Source: Candidatus Latescibacterota bacterium
GTDB lineage: Bacteria; Latescibacterota; UBA2968; UBA8231
Assembly: GCA_022827165.1 (NCBI GenBank)
Contig: JAJDTN010000092.1
Coordinates: forward strand, 1 to 8,130
Direction of reading: 5' to 3'
Length of the DNA stretch: 8,130 bases
Shown here: positions 1 through 5,060 of the stretch, piece after piece
Position numbering within the stretch: the stretch's first letter is position 1
How the letters are laid out: each line of letters starts with the position of its first letter
Notes under the pieces: model-generated
The model's database searches: none
What the model was told of the DNA's origin: nothing
Seen by the model: only the letters and a program-made list of their open reading frames with translations
Program-made: the position numbers and the translations under genes

Positions 1-32
1 CACCCCCCTTAATTTGTTGGGCCTGGGGGGTG
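1..32 (+). repeat. 8-bp inverted repeat overlapping the terminator base
   Basis: CACCCCCC at 1-8 is the exact reverse complement of GGGGGGTG at 25-32, with a 16-nt A/T-richer loop. The right arm shares bases 29-32 with the base of the terminator stem, so the two structures cannot both be fully extended. The left arm lies at the window edge and could continue outside it. It may be part of the terminator region or an alternative fold. No function can be assigned. Confidence 0.4.
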
Positions 33-69
33 CCGCCGGCCACGCGCCGGCGGCACCTCTTTTTTTTTT
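26..69 (+). terminator. Strong rho-independent terminator of the upstream unit
   Basis: A perfect 10-bp GC-rich stem (31-40 pairs with 46-55, loop CACGC at 41-45) extends outward by G29-C57 and G30-C56, plus weaker pairs at 26-28. It is followed directly by ten consecutive T residues (60-69). This is a textbook intrinsic terminator oriented to stop + strand transcription arriving from the left. It therefore marks the 5' boundary of the cluster and implies that the genes from 187 onward need their own promoter. Confidence 0.9.
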
Positions 70-174
70 CTTCCCCTGGACGACTGGCCGGCAGCGGCGA
101 GTCGATACGCCCTGGATGGCGATGACCCGGTCGCAAGGGTCGATCCAGCGGCGGCGATCCACCCTCCTCCACGC

Positions 175-189
175 GAGGTTCTCACCGTG
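175..189 (+). promoter_or_regulatory. Shine-Dalgarno and GTG start of the first gene
   Basis: GAGGT at 175-179 lies just upstream of a GTG codon at 187-189 (8 nt from GAGG). The GTG opens a reading frame whose first residues form a normal signal peptide with a Lys/Arg/His-containing n-region. This decides the start of the first gene. The rest of the leader (70-174) is GC-rich. I see no -35/-10 pair that I would defend, although a promoter should lie here because a terminator sits just upstream. Confidence 0.75.
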
Positions 190-2328
190 AAGACTGCCAG
201 ACACCTCAACTGGGCCCGACCCCTGGCTACGGCAGGACTCCTGCTGTGCTGTGGCAACCTCCACGCCCAGGACCTGTCCAGCCTCTCCATCTCCACCTGG
301 CCCTCCACGACCCAGTATCTCGGCTTTCCCGAGTTCCTCGAGAAGCAGGACGGCCAGATCCGGATCACCGCGGGCGGGTCGTACACGCTCTACCTCAACG
401 GAGAGCTGGTGGGCAGCGACGCCGATCCCGCCACCGTGGAGGTCTGGGCGGACCTCTCCTTCAAGAAGAAGGAGAACCAGGTGGCGGTGGTGGTGGACCA
501 CGACGGCACCCTGGCTCCGTACGGCGTCTATCTCGTCGTCGACGGGGAGCAGGAGCAGTTCGTCAGCTCTCCCACCGACCGCGCCATGCCGTGGTTCTGG
601 TCCGGCGACGCCCTGCCCAACGAGGAGGACGGCTGGACCAAGCTGAAGCTGAACAAGCTCGGAGAGCACGAGGAAGACGGACGGCTCATCACCTGGCAGG
701 CGGCCCAGCGCGGCACCCTCGAGCCGGGGGACTACGCCGAGTTCGAGGAACTCGACCTGACCCGCGCCGGCAGCGTCGCCGGTTTCCCCGGAGGCCTGTC
801 CGGCCAGGAGCAGGGGCTGCAGCTGCGCAGCCTGGCGGGGCAGAACATGGCCCTCAACTCGCGCACCTCCGACCCCAATCTGGTCGATGGCGACATCACC
901 AGGGGCGTCACCTTCCGCAAGGGGGCCGCCTCCTTGGGCCAGGGAGTGGCTACCGACCTCGGCCGGCTCCTGCTGCTGGAGCGGGTGCGCGTCATCACCG
1001 AGCCGCCGGGCCGCAACGACACCTACGAGGACCTCTCCATCCGGGGATACAGCGTCCTCATCAGCAGGGACGGCATCAGCTACCGCGAAGCGGGGGCCCG
1101 CAACCAGATCACCACCTACCGCGAGAGCGACATCGTGTTCTCGCCGACCCCGGCCCGCCACGTGAGCCTGAGGATCACCGAGTTCTCCTCCCGGGACGCC
1201 AATCCGAGAATCGGCGAGATGGAGGTCTTCGCCCGGGGGCGGGACGACCGCGGCGGATACCTCTCCCAGCCGCTGGACCTGGGCTCCTCCGAGGTCAAGA
1301 ACTTCGAGCGCGCCGTCCGCCATGGCGAGGTGCCCGCAAACACCGAGATGGACCTGCGCTTCCGCAGCGGCGACGATGGCGAGAGCTGGAGCGACTGGTC
1401 GCCGTGGAGCTCCCTGGCCGAGGTCGGACTGAACGTGCCCGAGCCGCGGAACTACCTCCAGTTCGAGGCGCGCATGCTGAGCCGGGTCCTCGACGCCACG
1501 CCGCGGCTCGACAGCCTCGTGGTCTGGTTCGAGGAAGGCCCCTTTCCGGTCTCCAGCGCCCTCGGCTCCATCTCGCCGGCCCGCGCCTCCATCGGCGTCG
1601 ACACCGTGTTCACCTATACGCTGCAGCTGGAACTGGCGGAGACCGATGCGGGCGTAGGGCGCCTGGCCATCCTCACCCCCTGGCCGGCCCGGCTCGATGC
1701 CGGCGGCGTGCACGGTCTGGGCGACGCGGCGATCGCCTCCAGCTACGCCACCGCCGATTCCCTCGTGCTGATCCTCGATCCGCCGATCACCTCGGCCACG
1801 GGGACGACGGAGGTCGTCATCCCCTTCACCACGCGGCTGCTCTCCGCCAGCCACGACTTCCAGGGCCTGCTCTACGCTCCCGGGAGCGCCGCCTCCCTTC
1901 AGGTCGGGACGCGGGAAGGCACCGATCCGGCGACCGAGCTGCCGTTCACCTCCATCACCGAGGCGGCGGACTTCGGCATTCCCATCCTCGACCACGTGCA
2001 GGCCCTGCCCGCGGTCTTCACCCCCAACGGCGACGGCGTCAACGACTCCGCGGTCCTGGCCTTCACCCTCGGGCGCGTCTCCGGGTCCTCGGTCGGCTTC
2101 GAGATCTACGATGTCGGCGGGACGTTGGTGCGCAGCCTGCCGCCGAGTCGTCTCGATCCCGGCAGCTACTCCCCCATCGGCGGCCGCGACGCCGGCCTGC
2201 CCGGACGTTGGGACGGCCGCGACGACGAGGGCAACCTGTTGCCGCCGGGCCTCTACCTGTACCGGATCGTCGTCGACCTGGAACCGGATGACGAGGTGGC
2301 CACCGGCGTGGTCGGACTCGCCTACTGA
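187..2328 (+). CDS. Secreted multidomain surface protein with discoidin-like and FlgD/CHU_C-like C-terminal domains
   Basis: A 713-aa exported protein with no enzymatic motif. Residues 1-27 are a Sec signal peptide (hydrophobic core around 13-22, likely cleavage after LHA27). About 45-135 is a beta-sandwich with a YTLYLNGELVG stretch, resembling the galactose-binding-like accessory domains of glycoside hydrolases. About 219-351 looks like an F5/8 type C (discoidin) domain: it starts NMALNS, includes LVDGD, and ends IGEMEVFARG. About 357-449 is another beta-sandwich containing WSDWSPWS. About 450-595 is an unassigned beta-rich region. Residues 611-713 resemble a FlgD Ig-like/CHU_C domain: FTPNGDGVND (611-620), FEIYDVGG, RWDGRDDEGN and PPGLYLYRIVVD. 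In Bacteroidota such ends are often type IX secretion sorting or anchoring signals; whether that holds here is inference. The only cysteines lie in the signal peptide. A role in binding glycan or matrix at the surface is plausible but unproven. It is first in the cluster, after a terminator, with a GTG start and a good Shine-Dalgarno. Confidence 0.88.
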   Translation: MKTARHLNWARPLATAGLLLCCGNLHAQDLSSLSISTWPSTTQYLGFPEFLEKQDGQIRITAGGSYTLYLNGELVGSDADPATVEVWADLSFKKKENQVAVVVDHDGTLAPYGVYLVVDGEQEQFVSSPTDRAMPWFWSGDALPNEEDGWTKLKLNKLGEHEEDGRLITWQAAQRGTLEPGDYAEFEELDLTRAGSVAGFPGGLSGQEQGLQLRSLAGQNMALNSRTSDPNLVDGDITRGVTFRKGAASLGQGVATDLGRLLLLERVRVITEPPGRNDTYEDLSIRGYSVLISRDGISYREAGARNQITTYRESDIVFSPTPARHVSLRITEFSSRDANPRIGEMEVFARGRDDRGGYLSQPLDLGSSEVKNFERAVRHGEVPANTEMDLRFRSGDDGESWSDWSPWSSLAEVGLNVPEPRNYLQFEARMLSRVLDATPRLDSLVVWFEEGPFPVSSALGSISPARASIGVDTVFTYTLQLELAETDAGVGRLAILTPWPARLDAGGVHGLGDAAIASSYATADSLVLILDPPITSATGTTEVVIPFTTRLLSASHDFQGLLYAPGSAASLQVGTREGTDPATELPFTSITEAADFGIPILDHVQALPAVFTPNGDGVNDSAVLAFTLGRVSGSSVGFEIYDVGGTLVRSLPPSRLDPGSYSPIGGRDAGLPGRWDGRDDEGNLLPPGLYLYRIVVDLEPDDEVATGVVGLAY

Positions 2329-2361
2329 GCCCCGAGGAACCAGGGTCCACCACACGAATCC

Positions 2362-5058
2362 ATGCGCGCCTCTCTCGCCTCCATCCTCCTGATCCTGCTG
2401 GCCTCGGCGCCGGAGCCGTCGGAGGGGCAGTTCCTGTCCCGGGACTTCCGGCGGCTGTGGGCCAACCAGATCTTCGAGAACTACGGGGCCGCGGGGTACC
2501 GGGACTACGACCTGGAGGAGGAGAACCGGCGCTTCGACCTCTTCGGCGATCTCCTCATCGACGGCGTCGACATCATCGAGTACAGCGAGATCCGGCGGGA
2601 CGCCCCCGGCATCCGGGGCAGCTTCGAGACCCGCAACGCCCGCTACGAGCGCTTCTTCAAGAAGCTGGTCATCGCCAACGAGGGGTTCGGCAACTGGTCG
2701 ACGCGCCTGATCATCGGCGACCACATCCGCACCTTCTTCACCCCCATGACGCTGAACCTGCCCAACTACAACGGCATCCGCTGGGACGGCGCCTCCCGCA
2801 AGAGCCGCTTCAGCGTCATCGCCAGCCACCTGAGGGATCCGGTGGTGCTGGGCGGGGGGCTGTCGGTGGACCAGAACATCGAGGAGCGCCGGATCTGGGG
2901 GGGCAGCCTCTTCGGCGTCCACTGGGAGAGCCAGATCGGCGGCCTCCTCAAGCTCGGGACGACCTACGTCAACGTGCACCGCTTCGACTCCGAGGCGGCG
3001 GCCAGGGTCAACAGCCTCAAGGGCACCATCCCCGGCGTGATGCAGGGCGGGCTTCACAAGGTCTACGTGTTCTTCAGCGACGACTCCCCCCACGACGCCT
3101 TCGCCGGCGCCGCCGTTCACGACCTCACCATGACCGTGGACGGGATGCCGGTGATGCCCCTGCGGGTCGGACGGATCGACGGGCTCATCGAGCAGATTCC
3201 CGTCACCTCCGATCCCACCAGCACGATCCTGCTGGAGCCCCACGAGGTCGACTACCTGCGCCGCAACCGCTCCTGGCTGCGCGCCGTGGTCGAGGCCAGC
3301 CGCGACCGGTTCTTCTCCTCCCTCCTCGACAAGATCACCACCGACATCAGCGCCGAGGCGATGGCCTCCAGGGGCGCCCCCCTGCGCGCCGACGGGACCG
3401 ACGTGATCTACTTCGAGTACGAAGTCCCCGACACGGTGAGCTCCATCGACTTCAGCGCCGTCCTCGCCGACGACTACAATGTCGACGTGGTGGGGGCCAT
3501 GCAGGTGCCGATCCTGGCCCCGGGGGACGACGACTTCTACTACGACTGGTACAACGCCCGGCGCGCCCGGGGACAGCCCGGGCACGGGTCCAACCGGCAC
3601 CGGGTCGACTTCCGCTACGGTTTCCCCACGGGGCTGACCGTCGCCGGCCTCGACTGGGACCTCGAGGCCCTCGGCTTCCACCTGGAGGGGGAGTTCGCCC
3701 GCAGCCTGCGCTTCCTCCAGGTCCCCAACCGCGGCGCCGAGCGCCACCGCCGGGAGAGCTCGACCTTCTACTTCCGCCTCACCCGCCCCTTGCGCGACCG
3801 GGCGGAGCTGGGGTTCGAGTACTTCGACATGCCCGACGACTACACGACGGAGTTCCCCCTCTTCCTCAACCAGCGCACCACCAAGTCGGTCGGCGGCCGA
3901 CTCTACACGCCCTTCGCCCTCGTGGAGGACAACGACGATCTCGACTTCTGGCCGGACAGGATCGAGCACAACGATCCGCTGGCTCCGTACTCCGATCCGC
4001 TGGCCAGCCGGTTCGGCTACCCCGGCAAGGGTGTCTACCCCGGCCTGGACCCGGACGACGACGGCGTCCTGGACTACAACCTCGACCTGGAGTTCGGCTC
4101 CGACTCGAGCCAGCCCTTCCTCGGCTACTACTCGGAGCCGTCCGGTCTGGTCTACGGCGACGACTTCGACAACAACGGCGTCGTCGACTACCGCGAGAAC
4201 GACAACCTGCCGGACTACGCCTATCCCCTCGATCACCGGGGATTCCACGCCTACGGCACGGTGGAGGTGAACCAGCGAACCCAGTTGAAGACGGGGTTGT
4301 ACCGGGTGCGCCAGCCGGTCATGGGCGGGCGCAACGACACCGAGTACGTGGAGGGGCAGTACCGCCGGGACTGGCCGGGACTGGGCTACCTGCGGCTGAA
4401 CCACCGGGTCAAGTGGATGGAGGACACCATCCGCAACACCGTCTTCAACTTCGGCAGCGTCGGCTCCCTCCGGCCCGACCGGCTGGGCAGCCGCGACACG
4501 GTGAGCAACTACACCTTCTTCGAGACCGGCCTGATGGCGGTGCCCGACGTCAACCTGCGCAACATCATCACCTTCGGCTTCTCGGAGCTGGTCGGTGGTC
4601 CCGTGGCCGATCCCTTCATCACCAGGCCGGGCCGCTACACCGGCGTGACGGTGATGAACAAGATCGACTACACCTGGAGGCGGGGACGGCTGACCGTGCG
4701 GCCCCAGTTCAAGCACATCTACTCGCGCAGCACCTCGCCCGAGGAGACCCTGCCCTCTTCGCAGAGCCGCCAGGTGCGGCCGATCCTGCGGGCCGACTAC
4801 CGGCTCACGCCCAAAACCGAGCTGAAGACCGGCATCCAGGGGTTGCCCTTCTGGCCTGAGAAGACGACCTACGCGGTGCGGCCCGAGAGCCAGTACACGC
4901 GCATGACCTACACGGCGATGATCCAGAACCGGAGCAACTACCTCGGCTACGATCTGGTCCTGCTCATGGGCACCTACCGCACCGAGATCGACTACGCCGG
5001 CTCCGACCGGCCGGGCAACGGCTACCTCCAGTACTTCTTCCGGGTCTTCATCGGCTGA
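2362..5058 (+). CDS. Large exported probable outer-membrane protein with an EF-hand-type block (paralog A)
   Basis: An 898-aa protein of no family I can name. Residues 1-16 or 1-22 form a signal peptide with an LLILLASA core. Residues 115-142 carry a signature (LIIGDHIRTFFTPMTL, then NGIRWD) almost repeated in the next gene. About 220-375 looks like soluble beta-sandwich sequence (VIYFEYEVPDTV at 348-359). Residues 397-406 hold YxAxRxRGxP. Residues 523-624 form a calcium-type block: DNDDLDFWPD (523-532), a partial loop D563-x-D565-x-D567-G..D571, and a full EF-hand loop D601-x-D603-x-N605-G..D609..E612, followed by a conserved HRGFH (625-629). The rest (about 630-898) alternates polar and aromatic residues like transmembrane beta strands and ends YFFRVFIG. 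No cysteine is present. An outer-membrane barrel with extracellular or periplasmic inserts is my inference. It starts 33 nt after the first gene; a GAGGAA at 2334-2339 is too distant to be a convincing ribosome-binding site. Confidence 0.85.
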   Translation: MRASLASILLILLASAPEPSEGQFLSRDFRRLWANQIFENYGAAGYRDYDLEEENRRFDLFGDLLIDGVDIIEYSEIRRDAPGIRGSFETRNARYERFFKKLVIANEGFGNWSTRLIIGDHIRTFFTPMTLNLPNYNGIRWDGASRKSRFSVIASHLRDPVVLGGGLSVDQNIEERRIWGGSLFGVHWESQIGGLLKLGTTYVNVHRFDSEAAARVNSLKGTIPGVMQGGLHKVYVFFSDDSPHDAFAGAAVHDLTMTVDGMPVMPLRVGRIDGLIEQIPVTSDPTSTILLEPHEVDYLRRNRSWLRAVVEASRDRFFSSLLDKITTDISAEAMASRGAPLRADGTDVIYFEYEVPDTVSSIDFSAVLADDYNVDVVGAMQVPILAPGDDDFYYDWYNARRARGQPGHGSNRHRVDFRYGFPTGLTVAGLDWDLEALGFHLEGEFARSLRFLQVPNRGAERHRRESSTFYFRLTRPLRDRAELGFEYFDMPDDYTTEFPLFLNQRTTKSVGGRLYTPFALVEDNDDLDFWPDRIEHNDPLAPYSDPLASRFGYPGKGVYPGLDPDDDGVLDYNLDLEFGSDSSQPFLGYYSEPSGLVYGDDFDNNGVVDYRENDNLPDYAYPLDHRGFHAYGTVEVNQRTQLKTGLYRVRQPVMGGRNDTEYVEGQYRRDWPGLGYLRLNHRVKWMEDTIRNTVFNFGSVGSLRPDRLGSRDTVSNYTFFETGLMAVPDVNLRNIITFGFSELVGGPVADPFITRPGRYTGVTVMNKIDYTWRRGRLTVRPQFKHIYSRSTSPEETLPSSQSRQVRPILRADYRLTPKTELKTGIQGLPFWPEKTTYAVRPESQYTRMTYTAMIQNRSNYLGYDLVLLMGTYRTEIDYAGSDRPGNGYLQYFFRVFIG

Positions 5059-5060
5059 TG
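5056..5060 (+). promoter_or_regulatory. TGATG stop-start overlap coupling the two paralogs
   Basis: The TGA of paralog A (5056-5058) shares its A with the ATG of paralog B (5058-5060). The preceding 30 nt are pyrimidine-rich and contain no convincing Shine-Dalgarno. Termination-reinitiation coupling is therefore the likeliest way the second protein is made, which would tie the two products to similar levels. Confidence 0.75.

Noticed and set aside
112..148. CTGGAT/ATCCAG (112-117, 143-148) and GACCC/GGGTC (124-128, 137-141) as an operator in the leader
   Set aside because: Arms of 5-6 bp in GC-rich sequence are expected by chance, do not extend, and I recognise no regulator site or promoter to pair them with.
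238..252. LLLCC in the first signal peptide as a lipobox
   Set aside because: The residue before the first cysteine is Leu, not Gly, Ala or Ser, and a normal signal peptidase I site (LHA) follows. A lipoprotein is unlikely.
9..386. Minus-strand open frame across the terminator and the start of the first gene
   Set aside because: It would read through the hairpin and T tract, has Arg/Pro/Ser-rich content, and overlaps the signal peptide coding region of a well-supported gene.
1387..1410. WSDWSPWS as a thrombospondin type 1 repeat or cytokine-receptor WSxWS motif
   Set aside because: The protein has no mature cysteines, which thrombospondin type 1 repeats need, and the surrounding sequence reads as a bacterial beta-sandwich with repeated W-S turns.
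246..2291. Long Arg/Pro/Gly-rich open frame on the + strand inside the first gene (similar ones at 2457-4859 and 5621-7882)
   Set aside because: These are out-of-frame shadows of high-GC genes: biased composition, no domain features, and complete overlap with convincing genes.
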